Shown: positions 20,530 through 31,849 of the stretch, one piece after another
How positions within the stretch are numbered: the first letter of the stretch is position 1
Layout: each line of letters starts with the position of its first letter
From: Channallabes apus
Taxonomy: Eukaryota > Chordata > Actinopteri > Siluriformes > Clariidae
Direction of reading: 5' to 3'
Assembly (NCBI GenBank): GCA_030522415.1
Contig: CM060121.1
Coordinates: forward strand, 23,088,142-23,152,141
Length of the DNA: 64,000 bases
Translations under genes and position numbers: made by a program
Notes under the pieces: model-generated
Told to the model about the DNA's origin: nothing
Database searches by the model: none
The model's input: the letters and a program-made list of their open reading frames with translations, nothing else

Positions 20530-20640
20530 TAGAGATGTTCTGATACCATTTTTCCCCTCCCGATACCGATTCCGATACTTGGGCTCAGGGTATCGGCTGA
20601 TACCGAGTACCGATCCGATACCTGGGTGTGTATCTGTACA

Positions 20641-20720
<80 letters not shown>

Positions 20721-21053
20721 ACATACACACTATATACTAATTATATATATATACACTATATACTAAGTGGCTCCTGTGCCACTGTCTCTCATAAAATCCA
20801 CCGCATCGCAAAGTCCAGCTTCCCAACAGTCAGACCCCGAGCTACACTCCGCGCTGTGTTTTATAGCGCCCGGATCATTAGCGGCAATAGCTCATGGGCC
20901 GTTGTCTGATTCTGCGGCTCTGCTCCTTCACATACCTAAAGGGTGGGGAGGCCGCCTAACTAGTGAGCGAGGAGCGATATCAATTTGGGCGCACGCCCAT
21001 CACAGGCGCACGGCAGCATTTCCGATACCAGTATCGGGATCGGAACAACCCTA
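20530..21053. mobile_element. hAT-type MITE with perfect 8-bp TSD and internal (AT)n
   Basis: The ends are TAGAGATGTTCTGATACC and, on the other strand, TAGGGTTGTTCCGATCCC. The flanking octamer CCCGGAAC is identical at 20,522-20,529 and 21,054-21,061. Internal blocks of 'ccgatac' type are typical of this fish family. A (TA)n run of about 68 bp lies at 20,643-20,710. Confidence 0.9.
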
Positions 21054-21061
21054 CCCGGAAC

Positions 21062-21890
21062 AGAACTTGTTCCTAAGTCTGGGACTTATGGTATACGGAA
21101 GAAAATATTTTCTCACATAACATTGTTATGTGAATACCAGTACCAGTAGAGTCAAATATAGCTTGTGTATCCGTGATTGTGTTTTGGAAATATAGAAATA
21201 CATTTTTAAAGAAAGACAAATATCAAGTGAACTTCAGTTGCTAAGTAAAATATTAGCATTCTGGTTGATACAGTAGCTCGTGCAAATGATAGGTATTTAT
21301 TTGTGAACCTTTAATTCATCAAGGATCCATTATACCAGCCGTTCCCAAACTTACGAATGATGCGGCCCAATTTAAAATCTGAAAATCTGATGCATCCCTG
21401 CCGAACCTTTAATTACAACTCTGATCAAGACACAAGAAAATGATAAAAGAGAAATGAAGAATAATATATTATTCTTCATTATAAAATAACTATCATCATG
21501 CAGAAGCTGATCCAGACTTGTTTCTTTAAGCCATCACTCTGCCACTGGATTTTAGACTCCTTGACTAACAGGTGGTGACTCAGCGTGGGCAACGGGTGGT
21601 GAAGGTCGGTAACACCTCTGATATCATCAGGATGAACACTTCCTCCCTCTGAGTCGTGTTCTCAGCTCTCTTCTTTACCCTGACAGCCCAAGACTGTTGT
21701 TCTTGGTATAGATCTAACAAAATTGCAAAGTTTGATAACGGCAGATCAGTCAGAAGCAGGAATTTGGAAACAGGAAGGAGCAGAAGTGATGGAGATGATA
21801 ACCTAGTGCAAATCAAATCACAGGAAATGGTGTTTGATTTTTAGGTGTTTAAGAGACGCCCTGCCTCCATTGTACCATAGTAGAGTGACA
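21062..21890. other. No gene recognised
   Basis: Unique-looking sequence on both strands with no supported feature. Confidence 0.5.
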
Positions 21891-21894
21891 GACT

Positions 21895-22055
21895 AGCACC
21901 AAGTTTCTTGGTATACGTTTGATTCTGGACTTTAAGAACCAGGACCAAGAACGTGCAACAACTCCTTCGCTTCCTTTGGCACCTGAAACCCTCCTCCATC
22001 CACACCACCTTCCACCTCTGGCACCATTGAGAGTATGCTAGCGGTACCTCGTCGT
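21895..22055 (+). pseudogene. LINE reverse transcriptase C-terminal fragment
   Basis: The segment 'ccaagtttcttggtatacgt' ... 'ctggcaccattgagagtatg' resembles the conserved region after the YLGV box in Rex1/CR1-type LINEs, where the chain continues to a 'GTIESIL'-type motif. Frames are broken and both ends are lost. Confidence 0.5.
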
Positions 22056-22194
22056 ACAATTTCCAACACTATAATCATATCTTTGTATATAAAAACAATC
22101 AAAACATTTAGAATAGACATGTAAATGAAGTAAAATGTGAAATAAATTAACATTAAACCTCACTTAACCTTAATTTATGAATCCTCTTGGCACC

Positions 22195-23201
22195 TCGTGC
22201 TTTACAAACAAAACTAAAGGTAGCACCCATGGTCAGTAAACCATTTACCAGTGGTTTTGGCACTGTGAGCAGGTGCCAGGTCGTGCTGAAAAATGAAATC
22301 TTCATCTTCATAAAGCTTTTCAGCAGATGGAAGCATGAAGTGCTCCAAAATCTCCTGATAGCTAGCTGCATTGACCCTGGCCTTGATAAAACACAGTGGA
22401 CCAACACCAGCAGCTGACGTGGCACCCCAGACCATCACTGACTGTGGGTACTTGACACTGGACTTCAGGCATTTTGGCATTTCCCTCTCCCCAGTCTTCC
22501 TCCAGACTCTAGCACCTTGATTTCTGAATGACATGCAGAATTTGCAACCTGTAGCCCATTTCCTGCACACGCCTGTACACGGTGGCTCTGGATGTTTCTA
22601 CTCCAGACTCAGTCCACTGCTTCCGCAGGTCCCCCAAGGTCTGGAATCGGTCCTTCTCCACAATCTTCCTCAGGGCCCGGTCACCTCTTCTCGTTGTGCA
22701 GCGTTTTCTGCCACACTTTTTCCTTCCCACAGACTTCCCACTGAGGTGTCTTGATACAGCACTCTGGGAACAGCCTATTCGTTCAGAAATCTCTTTCTGT
22801 GTCTTACCCTCTTGCTTGAGGGTGTCAATGATGGCCTTCTGGACAGCAGTCAGGTCGGCAGTCTTACCCATGATTGCGGTTTTGAGTAATGAACCAGGCT
22901 GGGAGTTTTTAAAAGCCTCAGGAATCTTTTGCAGGTGTTTAGAGTTAATTAGTTGATTCAGATGATTAGGTTAATAGCTCGTTTAGAGAACCTTTTCATG
23001 ATATGCTAATTTTTTGAGATAGGGATTTTGGGTTTTCATGAGCTGTATGCCACAATCATCAATATTAAAACAATAAAAGGCTTGAACTACTTCAGTTGTG
23101 TGTAATGAATCTAAAATATATGAAAGTCTAATGTTTATCAGTACATTACAGAAAATAATGACCTTCATCACAATATGCTAATTTTTTGAGAAGGACCTGT
23201 A
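22195..23201 (-). mobile_element. Tc1-like element, 3'-truncated
   Basis: On the minus strand the element begins at about 23,201 with TACAGGTCCTTCTCAAAAAA and has a second direct-repeat copy, TCTCAAAAAATTAGCATATC, about 170 bases inward (22,999-23,020), an IR/DR arrangement. The opposite terminus and the end of the transposase are missing near 22,195, so there is no second inverted repeat. Confidence 0.85.
22214..22871 (-). pseudogene. Tc1-like transposase, internally deleted and truncated
   Basis: The start ATG at 22,869-22,871 is followed by a paired-like helix-turn-helix (MGKTADLTAVQKAIIDTLKQ, SQSAVSRHLSG) and a basic nuclear-targeting-like patch (GRKKCGRKR). After GYRL the frame shifts and jumps to KFCMSF, removing the segment that carries the first catalytic Asp. 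The rest shows SVMVWGATSAAGVGPLCF and FQHDLAPAHSAKTT (second Asp), then ends at KWFTDHG before the third acidic residue. It cannot be active. Confidence 0.85.
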
Positions 23202-24670
23202 ATTTTATAGCCTACTAGACAGGATTGTGTTAAACAGCCGAAAACAGGCAGAACGAAATGACTGCACAGCAAGGCCTCCATTTTGCGAAGTGTTTTTATT
23301 AGAACCTGAGCTCCGTTTGGTGCTTTTAACGTGTACTGATGTAAGTACGTATTTCATATAGGAACAGAAACACTAACACATTTTTTTCCAGCACATGAAA
23401 TGATTTCTATCCACACCACACGTATCTCACACCATCGAAATCAGATCATGATTGAATCCTCACTCCTCCCTGCACCAACCAGACTCCCTTCTATGCTTCT
23501 CTAAAATATTAAGTAATTAGAATTCCATCAGCAAAATCTTTGGCAACGGTCCGCCTGCATCCAAGCTCCTTTCACTTCAAATATTTCACCCTTGTGTTTC
23601 ATGTTCTGCTGGCTAATTAAAATATTGATAATTGGCTCTTCTGACAGCGGATGCCGAGCAGGAAACTCTGAAATAGCAAATAGGACACTCATCCGCTGAG
23701 TACTGAAGCTATTGGCTCGGTTGTAGGAGCATATTTTGCAATAAAGTGCTTTCGTGCTACTCTGTGCATGCTGATGGAGATAGCGCTCGCTGGCAAAGCG
23801 TCATGGTGGTTAACTTCTCCATGCGGCTATCTGTGTAGTCCGGGAAAGATTAGTTAGGCAAATCGAAATATTATCTGAAATCCTGCAAAGTGTAATTGTT
23901 CCTATAAAGGCAATTTTGCTCTCTGCGTGGTATAGCTGAACAGTTTAAGCTTAAATGAGATCATTAAGAAGGGACTGTGCACAGGGACTGCTCAGAAAAA
24001 AAAGAGAGGGGAATGAAAGTTAGCATGAGCAATAAATTCATCTGGAAAATCTAGGCCAGGCTTCCAATGGCTAGATCTAATTGGAAGGGAAGGAACAACG
24101 CTGGCGGTGGATCTTTGTGTGTGTGTGTGCGTGTGTGTGTGGGTCAGTCCATTCGCTAGTGTGAAGACTCATTAAATAGCTATTAAAGTTCCCCTGTGCC
24201 GATGATCGTCTACGTTGTGGATCTATTGGCTTTAAAAGGCCTCCTCTTGACCCCCTGACCTCTGACTCCCCATGGCAGAAAGTTTCGAACACACACACAA
24301 GCAATACTCCTGCTGCTTTATCCTAGACGATTCTCTTTGTTTCTGACATTTCCTCGCTTTCTTTGTTTCTCCGTATCGCTTTATGTTTATTCCGCAATCA
24401 GATTTAGCCTGCAGCAGGGAGGTGGCTGCTCTCAGCGGAGACAGAAGCCTGAGCAACCCGAGCTGGAGTGATTATGCTCATATGTGGTATCTGTGTGAGA
24501 GAGAAAGAGAGAGGGAAAGAAAGACAGACAGTGATTTCGTCAGGGCTGCTGGGACGATAGCGCTGCAACAAAATCAGGCAGAAGAGACAGTCAGGAGGTT
24601 AAGACGATGGAATAGAGGAGCACAGATATGCAGAAGGAAAGCAGTGAAGATATGAATCACAGGCTAGGAT
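23202..24670. other. Low-repeat block, candidate conserved non-coding elements
   Basis: From about 23,560 to 24,090 the sequence is complex, free of recognisable repeats and rich in TAATTA/ATTA cores ('ggctaattaaaatattgata', 'gagcaataaattcatctgg'), the texture of developmental enhancers. Bases 24,160-24,480 are similar. No exon is supported. Interspecies conservation cannot be tested here. A (GT)n run lies at 24,116-24,140. Confidence 0.35.
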
Positions 24671-24677
24671 CCCCTCT

Positions 24678-24678
24678 G

Positions 24679-24713
<35 letters not shown>

Positions 24714-24735
24714 CACACACAAACACACACACACC
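24678..24735. repeat. (CA)n microsatellite
   Basis: CA dinucleotides with a few interruptions. Confidence 0.95.
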
Positions 24736-24959
24736 ACAAAACACCCTGACTCGGCATGCTGGAGGTACAAACTAAATTCTGAACACTGTGATTATAATGC
24801 TAGTTGTGTTGCTGCGAAATTTAAACAAGTCAGCTCCTTTCATTAACTTTAGAAAATAAATGTGTTGTGTTGTGCAGAATAAATAATTCTGTTGTCTGAG
24901 CTCAGCGATAGTTTTGTGATTATACGTAACATCTAAATTAAATGGTGGCCGAGAAGCGC

Positions 24960-25095
24960 AAAACTAAATAAATCTGAAATCTAAAATTTTAAACCAAAAA
25001 TAAACAAAAATAAACAAAACAAAATTTTTAAAACAAAATAACAAATCCAGAAACAAAATAACAAATTCAAAAAACTAAATAACAAAAACTCACTG
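24960..25095. repeat. A-rich tandem array (AAAACAAAATAACAAAT type), left part
   Basis: Irregular units of AACAAAATAACAAAT type. The same array resumes at 28,313 after the L2 element, so the LINE inserted into it. Confidence 0.8.
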
Positions 25096-25104
25096 TTACT
25101 CAGA

Positions 25105-28100
25105 AAATAAGGCCCAGGTTTAATTCATTTGAAGTGCTTATCATTAATGTTGCACTCAATGAAATACGTAATAAACCCTTGCTATATTTTACCCTGGCCA
25201 CCGTGTACAGACCCCCGGGGCCATATGGCGATTTTCTTAAAGAATTTTTACATCTGCTATCAGACCTATTGGTTAACTCTGACAAAGTGTTGATAGTAGG
25301 AGACTTTAACATTCATGTAGATGATGCTAACGACGCTTTAGCACTCACATTTATGGATTTACTAAATTCCTTTGGGGTGAAACAAAATATAATTGGAGCA
25401 ACTCACCGCTTTAATCATACGCTAGATTTAATTATATCCCATGGTATAGATGTCTCTAATATAGAGATCATACCTCAAAGTGATGATATCACAGATCATC
25501 ACCTCCTGACATATACTCTACCCGTAGAACAGATTAGCTGTGTCTCCCCACGTTATCAATCTGTTAGAAATATGAATCCCACTACTAAAGACAGATTCAC
25601 AAGTAATCTGCCGGATCTGTCCCAATTTCTTATTAGACCCCTAAATGCAGATGATCTAGATGAAGTGACCAGCAGCATGGGCACTATTCTTACCAGTACA
25701 TTAGACACTGTTGCTCCCATCAGATTAAAAAAAGTCAGAGATAAAACACTTGCACCGTGGTACAACAGTCATACTCGCGCCCTAAAGAGAGCAACCCGTA
25801 ACCTCGAGCGAAAATGGAGGAAAACTAAATTAGAAGTTTTTCGAATTGCGTATAAAGACAGTATGTGCAGCTATAGACAGGATCTAAAAACTGCTAAGAC
25901 TGAGCATCTTAGCCAACTGATAGCAAGAAACCAAAACAATCCCAGGTTCTTATTTAGTACAGTGGCTCGCCTAACAAGACCATCGATGCCCGCAGAGAGT
26001 ATCCCATCACAGTTTAGAAGTGAAGACTTTATGGACTTCTTTAATGAAAAAATCAATAATATCAGGAAGAAAATAATGGAGGTTCAACCTCTAATAGTAT
26101 CTCACGATCCAGTTCAGCCTATAGCTTCACATTTAGATTTTCACTGCTTTACAGGTATAGGACAGGAAGAGCTGTATAAACTTATCACCTCGGGTAAATC
26201 AACAACGTGCCTGTTAGACCCAATCCCAACCAGATTTTTAAAAGAAGTGATGCTTACGGTTGGAGAGCCACTTCTAAACATTATTAATTCTTCATTACAT
26301 CTAGGTCACGTCCCTAAACCTTTCAAGTTAGCAGTTATTAAGCCGCTTCTTAAAAAATCTAATTTGGACGCGAATGAAATAACAAATTACAGACCGATTT
26401 CAAACCTTCCGTTCATATCAAAAATACTAGAAAAAGTAGTATCAGCTCAAATTTGCACATTCTTGCAGGATAACCACATCCTTGAAGAATTTCAGTCAGG
26501 TTTCAGGCCCCATCATAGCACAGAAACTGCACTAGTTAAGATTACAAACGACTTGTTTTTAGCTTCAGACCAAGGCTGCATCTCATTGCTAGTCCTGCTC
26601 GATCTTAGTGCTGCATTCGACACTATAGATCATAATATTCTCATAGATCGCTTACAAAATTATATAGGTATTCAGGGACAGGCATTAAAATGGTTTAGAT
26701 CTTACCTGTCTGATCGCTACCATTTTGTAGATCTAAATGGAGAACCATCTGGTGTAATGCCAGTGAAATATGGGGTCCCACAAGGGTCAGTTTTAGGACC
26801 TCTGTTGTTCTCAATGATGACCAATAACTTTCTTTTATTAAATTCAGATAAGACAGAGATATTACTTATTGGCCCAAAAACCAGCACACAACAGCTTTCA
26901 CAATTCAGCCTGCGCTTAGAAGGATGTACTGTTACTACCAGCTCAGCAGTAAAAGACCTGGGTGTAATATTAGACAGTAACTTGTCTTTTGAAAATCACA
27001 TTTCAAATATCACAAAAACAGCCTTTTTCCATCTTCGAAATATTGCTAAACTTAGGAACATCTTATCCGTATCTGATGCAGAAAAACTAGTTCATGCATT
27101 CATGACCTCCAGACTGGACTATTGTAATGCATTACTAGGTGGTTGTCCTGCATCCTCAATAAACAAGCTTCAGTTAATCCAAAATGCAGCTGCCAGGGTT
27201 CTCACTAGATCCAGAAAATATGATCATATAACCCCAATATTATCATCCCTGCACTGGCTACCTGTTCAGTTTAGAATAAATTACAAAATAGTATTACTTA
27301 CATACAAGGCCTTAAATGGTTTAGCTCCCACATACCTAACCAGACTTCTGATGCGCTACAATCCACCACGCGCCTTAAGATCACAAAGCTCCGGACTCCT
27401 GGTAGTTCCCAGAATTTCAAAATCTACAAAAGGGGGTAGGGCTTTTTCATATTTAGCTCCAAAGCTTTGGAATAGCCTTCCAGACAGTGTTCGGGGAGCA
27501 GACACGGTTTCTCAGTTCAAAAGTAGACTCAAGACGCATCTCTTTAATCTGGCATACACATAACTCATCCCATAATCTCATACTCTAGTACACCTATCCC
27601 GAATGGCAACTACGCTAATTCTCCCCATCTGTTCTGTATTTCTCTACCCATCCCGAGGCATCGGGAGATTTTGCCAGCCTCAGTAGACAAAGGCCGACCC
27701 TGCGAGGTTCCTGAGGCATCCAGAGAAGGACGAGCTCCAGCTGGATTCAGCTTTATGATGGTTGGAGCTACACATGCTGCTCCTGTGCTTCCAGTGATCC
27801 AGACCTCATCTGCCCTCTGCACCTACTGACTCGTCCCTATGCTGAACTGGTCTTCATGTCAATTTAAATAATTTCTGTCATATTGAATTTTCACCTGCAC
27901 AACACACAAGATGTTATATCATTTCTATCTGTTATCGCCCAAATGAGGATGGGTTCCCTGTTGAGTCTGATTCCTCTCAAGGTTTCTTCCTAATGCCATC
28001 TCAGGGAGTTTTTCCTTGCCACCGTCGCCGTCACCCTTGGCTTGCTCATCAGAGAAATTTCATTCATTCGTCTGATTATTATTATCTGCACATTTTTCTC

Positions 28101-28312
28101 ACAAATACACACTTCCAATTATTTTCTTTTCTATAATTATTATTATTTTTATTTTATTTTTTTATTATTATTTTTTACTTTATTAATTTATAAATTTATT
28201 ATTATTATTATTATTTTTTTTTTTTTATTATTATTTATTTCATTTTTGTGAAGCTGCTTTGAGACAATGACCATTGTTAAAAGCGCTATATAAATAAAAT
28301 TGAATTGAATTG
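25105..28312 (+). mobile_element. L2-like LINE, 5'-truncated
   Basis: It starts inside the endonuclease domain, runs through reverse transcriptase to the stop at 27,561-27,563, then a ~750-bp 3' untranslated region and the terminus AAGCGCTATATAAATAAAAT followed by repeated TGAATTGAAT. Shorter pieces of the same 3' end are at 34,985-35,045 and 40,200-40,428. Both flanks are the same A-rich array. Confidence 0.9.
25134..27563 (+). CDS. L2-like endonuclease/reverse transcriptase with YADD region deleted
   Basis: The 809-codon frame has no internal stop. Seen: APE endonuclease ([33 protein letters not shown]), reverse transcriptase ([62 protein letters not shown]), then [29 protein letters not shown] and the conserved tail ([38 protein letters not shown]). 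Between LFS and MTNNF about 50-60 residues normal for the family are absent, including the catalytic Tyr/Phe-Ala-Asp-Asp box. The junction at about 26,811-26,816 keeps the reading frame. The 5' end is truncated; the listed start is simply the first available codon. Catalytically dead in place. Confidence 0.85.
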   Translation: MLIINVALNEIRNKPLLYFTLATVYRPPGPYGDFLKEFLHLLSDLLVNSDKVLIVGDFNIHVDDANDALALTFMDLLNSFGVKQNIIGATHRFNHTLDLIISHGIDVSNIEIIPQSDDITDHHLLTYTLPVEQISCVSPRYQSVRNMNPTTKDRFTSNLPDLSQFLIRPLNADDLDEVTSSMGTILTSTLDTVAPIRLKKVRDKTLAPWYNSHTRALKRATRNLERKWRKTKLEVFRIAYKDSMCSYRQDLKTAKTEHLSQLIARNQNNPRFLFSTVARLTRPSMPAESIPSQFRSEDFMDFFNEKINNIRKKIMEVQPLIVSHDPVQPIASHLDFHCFTGIGQEELYKLITSGKSTTCLLDPIPTRFLKEVMLTVGEPLLNIINSSLHLGHVPKPFKLAVIKPLLKKSNLDANEITNYRPISNLPFISKILEKVVSAQICTFLQDNHILEEFQSGFRPHHSTETALVKITNDLFLASDQGCISLLVLLDLSAAFDTIDHNILIDRLQNYIGIQGQALKWFRSYLSDRYHFVDLNGEPSGVMPVKYGVPQGSVLGPLLFSMMTNNFLLLNSDKTEILLIGPKTSTQQLSQFSLRLEGCTVTTSSAVKDLGVILDSNLSFENHISNITKTAFFHLRNIAKLRNILSVSDAEKLVHAFMTSRLDYCNALLGGCPASSINKLQLIQNAAARVLTRSRKYDHITPILSSLHWLPVQFRINYKIVLLTYKALNGLAPTYLTRLLMRYNPPRALRSQSSGLLVVPRISKSTKGGRAFSYLAPKLWNSLPDSVRGADTVSQFKSRLKTHLFNLAYT

Positions 28313-28850
28313 AAAACAATAACAAAATAAAACGGAAACAAAAAAAGGGAAAAGACAAAATAACAAAAACCAGAAACAAATTAAGCAATCAAAAAAATAA
28401 ACAAAAACAAAATAAAATCGAAAACAAAATAAATTCAAAAACAAATTAACAAAAATAAACAAAAACTAAATAACAAAATCGAAAACAAAATAAATTCAAA
28501 AACAAATTAACAAAAATAAACAAAAACTAAATAACAAAATCGAAAACAAAATAAATAAAAAAACAAATGAAAAAAAAAATCGAAAACAAAATAAATTAAA
28601 AAACAAATGAACAAAAATAAACAAAAACTAAATAACAAAATCGAAAACAAAATAACAAATCTGGAAACAAAATAACAAATTCAAGAACAAAATAACAATT
28701 ATGTTTTTGGTTTTGTTGCTTCTTTTTTTGTATTGGTTGTTTTGTTTTCATTGTGTTTATTTTGTTTTTGTATTTGTTATTTTGTTTTTGTTATTTCGTT
28801 TTTTGATTTATTGTTGTGTTTTTCAGTTTTGTTATTTTGTTTCTGTTTGT
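28313..28850. repeat. A-rich tandem array followed by its T-rich inverse
   Basis: 28,313-28,697 is AAACAAAATAAATTC-type repeats, including a nearly exact duplicated block of about 65 bp (28,425-28,560). From about 28,700 to 28,850 composition flips to TTTTGTTTTTGTTATTTTGT, the inverse of the array, so the two parts could fold back on each other. Confidence 0.8.
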
Positions 28851-28886
28851 GCACGCAGGCGCTGTGTGTGTGTGTAAAATGTGCAT

Positions 28887-28924
28887 GCACACACACACAC
28901 GCACACACACACACGCACACACAC
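28887..28924. repeat. (CA)n microsatellite
   Basis: CA repeats with G interruptions. Confidence 0.9.
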
Positions 28925-28929
28925 ATTAA

Positions 28930-29905
28930 CGGAGAGACCATTTTTAAAAGCAAGGAACATCGCTTGTGTGAGCGCATACTAACGGAATCACTGCTGTAAA
29001 GTAAAACAACAACAACAACAAAAAAACTAATTAACCAGCTCCTCACCTTTGAAAACAATCACGACAGAGAAGAGTTGCTGTGTGTTTGTTTGGGAACCTG
29101 AGAGAAGGGGGGCTGTAAACACGAGCAAGTGTGTGTTGCAAACACACACACACTCTCTGCCCAGCAGGGGAGACGATTACCTACAATTCCGCAGCGCAAG
29201 AGAGAGAAAAACCGTTGGCTCAGTTGTGATGACGTGACACTCAGCGTCAAAACAAGAAGCGCATGCGTGATACATGATATTGTTACTTAATTTTAAAAAA
29301 TGTCAGGTGTTTATAGATAGCAATGAGTTTTTATCTGGTAATGAGTGATATGAAATGAATAGTGTATATTGCCACAAAAATAAATAAATAAATGAATTAA
29401 TTAATTAAATTAAAAATGCAACATAATTAGACTGGGAAAAATTAGGCCTCTGTTCAAACTAATTAACGTTTCCTATTAGTGCTACGTCACCAGGTTTTCA
29501 CTCTCATACACTAAAGGTTCCTTTAAGGTTCTTTGAAGAGACGTGCATTCTTAGCTTCCTAAATATCTTTTTTTTTCTTGAAGCCCTCTCTCAACAGGAA
29601 TTTCTGTAAGGGTTCATCATTAAGGGTGTTTCCCGAGAGCAACTAAACAAAGCCCTTTGTGTTTTGCTTCCTGCCAAGTCGATTTTATGTACCGCAGTGA
29701 TGTGTGCTTATCTATATAGCTGGTGCAGAGTACCCATGTGTGTGTGTGTGCACATGTCTATATCTGGGCCTGTGTTTTGTCTTCATCCCTATTAGATCTG
29801 ATAAGGGGCTGCTTTCTATTCCCTGACTAATTATTATGTAGATTTTCTCTCAAGCAAAAGAAACCTTTTACATCACAATGATGCACGAACATATGGACCG
29901 AGAGA
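28930..29905. other. No gene recognised; part looks unique
   Basis: No supported feature. 29,790-29,880 has TAATTATTA-type cores and could be regulatory, but this is weak. Confidence 0.4.
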
Positions 29906-29907
29906 AC

Positions 29908-29909
<2 letters not shown>

Positions 29910-29978
<69 letters not shown>
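29910..29978. repeat. (CA)n microsatellite, about 34 units
   Basis: An uninterrupted CA run. Confidence 0.97.
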
Positions 29979-29979
<1 letters not shown>

Positions 29980-29981
<2 letters not shown>

Positions 29982-30670
29982 TCGTATCACAGTGTCCCGT
30001 CTAATGTCCTGTTTTTCCTTTGAGACACAAGCAGAGATACATTTTTATTTTCAGACTTGCAAACAGCCTGGACGAGGTCTAGTGAACTTCATTAACAATG
30101 AAATACACAAAATATCAATTATTTGGGAATATTCAGAGACCTTTACTGATGGCACTTGTAAAAAAAAATCTCTTCTCTTCCCTTGCGCTCTCTCTTTCTC
30201 CCTCTCTCTCTCTTTCTCTCTGCCTCTTTCATAGCTGCTGTTCAAGATTTCTCTTTGAAATGCCCTAATCTCAGCGGCACTTGTGCAAACAACACACTCA
30301 GTAATTAAGCCTCCAGCACCCTCATAAGAAGGGCTTGTTTCAATTATTCACATTATCTCACATATTGTCTTTTAAAACGGTGCCAGGCAATGAAATTAGT
30401 TTCCCTCTCTCCTGTCTTGTTTCTTCATTTTTTATTTGTCCTGATTCTTTTCTATGGTTTCGTCCCTTATAAACAGCATGTCCTTGAGCAGTAGTCATTC
30501 CAACATAGAGTGGCTAAGCTGATGTAAGGCGATCTGGTATTTATCGCACACTCGCAGGCAAATCCTGCTGTAAAAGGCTACTCGCTTAAGACACCCATAA
30601 TCCACTGGGCTATATACATTGAGAATGCGCTTCCTGTACATTAATACGAAGGCTATACTGAAAATAATGC
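29980..30670. other. Low-repeat block with (CT)n
   Basis: A (CT)n-rich tract lies at 30,185-30,222. 30,240-30,420 is complex sequence with 'cagtaattaagcctccagca' and GAAATTAGTTTCC, another non-coding block of possible regulatory character. No exon supported. Confidence 0.35.
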
Positions 30671-30675
30671 AAAAG

Positions 30676-30850
30676 GGCCATTGGTGGTTCAGTGATACTG
30701 TAGGTCTCTCGCCTGCCACGTGGAAGGACCAGGGTCGATTCCCAGCTAGTGCCCAAACCCCAGCCACTGGATTCAGCCTGAATAAAATGGGAGGGTTGTG
30801 TCAGGAAGGGCATCCGTCTGCTGTGAAGCTAAAGACTAACAACAACACCT
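30676..30850 (+). mobile_element. tRNA-derived SINE (second family)
   Basis: It has a head with TGGTTCAGTGATACTGTAGG (A-box-like) and AGGGTCGATTCCCAGC (B-box-like), followed by 'gtgtcaggaagggcatccg', the body of a widespread fish tRNA-SINE. The tail is short (AACAACAACACC). Not a tRNA gene: no cloverleaf and the body is SINE-like. Confidence 0.65.
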
Positions 30851-31009
30851 GAAAGTAATGCAAAAATAGACAGAACTTATGTTGGTAGATTAACTTTTTC
30901 TCTATATGCAAAGGTATGACTCAGCATACACATACAAATCTCTGATGTTGATTTAACACTTTCAGAATTCATTACTATGGTGTTAATTTGACACTGGGAA
31001 CTGTGCAGT

Positions 31010-31846
31010 CTCTATCGCATACCATACCATGCATTTGCACCATTGTTGAACCCAACTCTTGAATCCTGTTTGCTGCAGTCGATGGTCTCTTCAATGCTGT
31101 GTTCAAACTCATTCGTTCATCTGTGCACATTGCATTTTGGTGTCAATGGTGTCATCTCTGTAATTGTCAATGGTGTCATCTCTGTAATTGTCAATGGTGT
31201 CATCTCCATAATTGTCAATGGTGTCATCGCCGTAATTGTCAATGGTGTCATCTCCGTAATTGCCAATGGTGTCATCGCCGTAATTGTCAATGGTGTCATC
31301 GCCGTAATTGTCAACGGTGTCATCTCCGTAATTGTCAACGGTGTCATCGCCGTAATTGTCAACGGTGTCATCTCCGTAATTGTCAACGGTGTCATCGCCG
31401 TAATTGTCAACGGTGTCATCGCCGTAATTGTCAACGGTGTCATCTCCGTAATTGTCAACGGTGTCATCGCCGTAATTGTCAACGGTGTCATCGCCGTAAT
31501 TGTCAACGGTGTCATCTCCGTAATTGTCAATGGTGTCATCGCCGTAATTGTCAATGGTGTCATCGCCGTAATTGTCAACGTTGTCATCTCCGTAATTGTC
31601 AACGGTGTCATCGCCGTAATTGTCAATGGTGTCATCGCCGTCATTGTCAATGGTGTCATCTCCGTAATTGTCAATGGTGTCATCGCCGTAATTGTCAATG
31701 GTGTCATCTCCGTAATTGTCAATGGTGTCATCGCCGTAAACATTCTGTAATGCAGTGGGAGACCATCAACAACAACAAAAGGAATTTCCAAAGAGGATTC
31801 AAGAGTTGGGTTCAATGATGGTGCAAATGCATCACTTTTGATAGAG
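31010..31846. mobile_element. Inverted-repeat element carrying an internal minisatellite
   Basis: The arms are inverted copies: GAACCCAACTCTTGAATCCT at 31,048-31,067 is found reverse-complemented exactly at 31,794-31,813, and flanking GCATTTGCACCA, CTCTAT and GATGGTCTC blocks are also inverted. Total arm length is about 60-90 bases. Everything between the arms is the 24-bp minisatellite. No transposase is present; superfamily and TSD are not determined. Confidence 0.75.
31135..31740 (+). repeat. 24-bp minisatellite, about 25 units
   Basis: The unit is GTCAATGGTGTCATCTCCGT plus AATT. Units differ mainly at CATC(T/G)CC and AA(T/C)GG. The order of the T and G variants settles into a T-G-G pattern, a 72-bp higher-order period repeated several times between about 31,300 and 31,660. 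Because 24 is a multiple of three and the unit lacks stops in several frames, long open frames on both strands are artefacts. Confidence 0.97.
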
Positions 31847-31849
31847 AAT

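Noticed and set aside
31135..31740. CRISPR-like regular repeats
   Set aside because: There are no unique spacers; units are contiguous, and this is eukaryotic DNA.
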